A stretch of 43,361 nucleotides of DNA from contig CAIJZY010000009.1 in the NCBI GenBank assembly GCA_903825285.1, positions 1 to 43,361 on the forward strand, in the 5' to 3' direction. Of the stretch, positions 43,295 to 43,361 are shown in pieces (position 1 is the first letter of the stretch; every line of letters begins with the position of its first letter). Made by a program: the position numbers and the translations under genes. The notes below the pieces were generated by a model. It worked only from the letters and a program-made list of their open reading frames with translations. It was not told the origin of the DNA and made no database searches. Origin of the DNA: an uncultured Opitutia bacterium (GTDB lineage Bacteria > Verrucomicrobiota > Verrucomicrobiia > Opitutales > Opitutaceae).

Positions 43295-43361
43295 TGTAGG
43301 GCGGGGTCGCCGACCCCGCCTTCGTTCGAGAGACCAGGCGGGCGATGAGGCGGGGTCGGCG
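43295..43361. repeat. GC-rich palindromic repeat, copy D (cut by window edge)
   Basis: Begins TGTAGGGCGGGGTCGCCGAC two bases after the ilvA stop codon; a second, inverted unit starts near 43351 (GGCGGGGTCGGCG) and runs out of the window. Same paired layout as copies A and B. Confidence 0.88.

Overview
The window is uniformly GC-rich with dense, mostly short-spaced genes, and no rRNA, tRNA, phage, transposase or CRISPR array was recognised. Gene content points to a Verrucomicrobiota bacterium close to Opitutaceae. The pointers are secreted GxGYxYP-family proteins, a heparinase II/III-like protein beside a PhyH dioxygenase, a GH141-like beta-helix protein, and short-period intergenic repeats of a kind I associate with Verrucomicrobiota and Planctomycetota. 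This placement is inference; no marker gene was compared.

Layout, left to right. (1) 1-3776, minus strand: the high-affinity K+ uptake operon, as a 29-residue membrane peptide, kdpF, kdpA and kdpB (kdpB cut by the left edge). (2) 3777-4137: a 155-bp inverted-repeat element. (3) 4138-9097: a DEAD-box RNA helicase with a DbpA-type RNA-binding tail, an HNH nuclease, a small membrane protein and a two-GAF sensor histidine kinase, separated by repeats. (4) 9098-14765: divergent glnD (nitrogen/PII sensing) and valS. (5) 14783-25551: an accessory, probably glycan-related stretch. It holds an AraC regulator divergent from a PhyH-type dioxygenase, a heparinase II/III-like protein, and two paralogous copies of a two-gene secreted module (about 180-residue beta-rich protein followed by a GxGYxYP protein). 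Between the copies lie an EF-hand/LEA-like exported protein, a hemolysin III-family protein and TspO. (6) 25580-29267, minus: beta-helix protein, glyoxalase-fold protein and M20 peptidase in one run. (7) 29348-33829, minus: EamA transporter, an exported AGLD-repeat protein, a thioredoxin-like lipoprotein and an M3 dipeptidyl carboxypeptidase. (8) 34120-36971: a DUF5666-like exported protein, then an overlapping MBOAT/SGNH pair that probably O-acetylates an extracellular polymer. (9) 37172-41033, minus: cobalamin-dependent methionine synthase split into two reading frames at a domain junction, with a candidate operator upstream. (10) 41104-43292: a lipoprotein and biosynthetic threonine dehydratase (ilvA).

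The features that ordinary gene annotation would not explain are the duplicated secreted two-gene module, the split metH, and a rich set of intergenic repeats. The repeats are: four copies of a GC-rich palindrome placed after gene ends, three of them between convergent genes and one copy with compensating base changes; two copies of a 155-bp inverted-repeat element; and several clusters of 7-bp or 9-bp repeats, the clearest of them arranged head-to-head as inverted blocks. Domain calls come from reading motifs by eye; no database search was possible.
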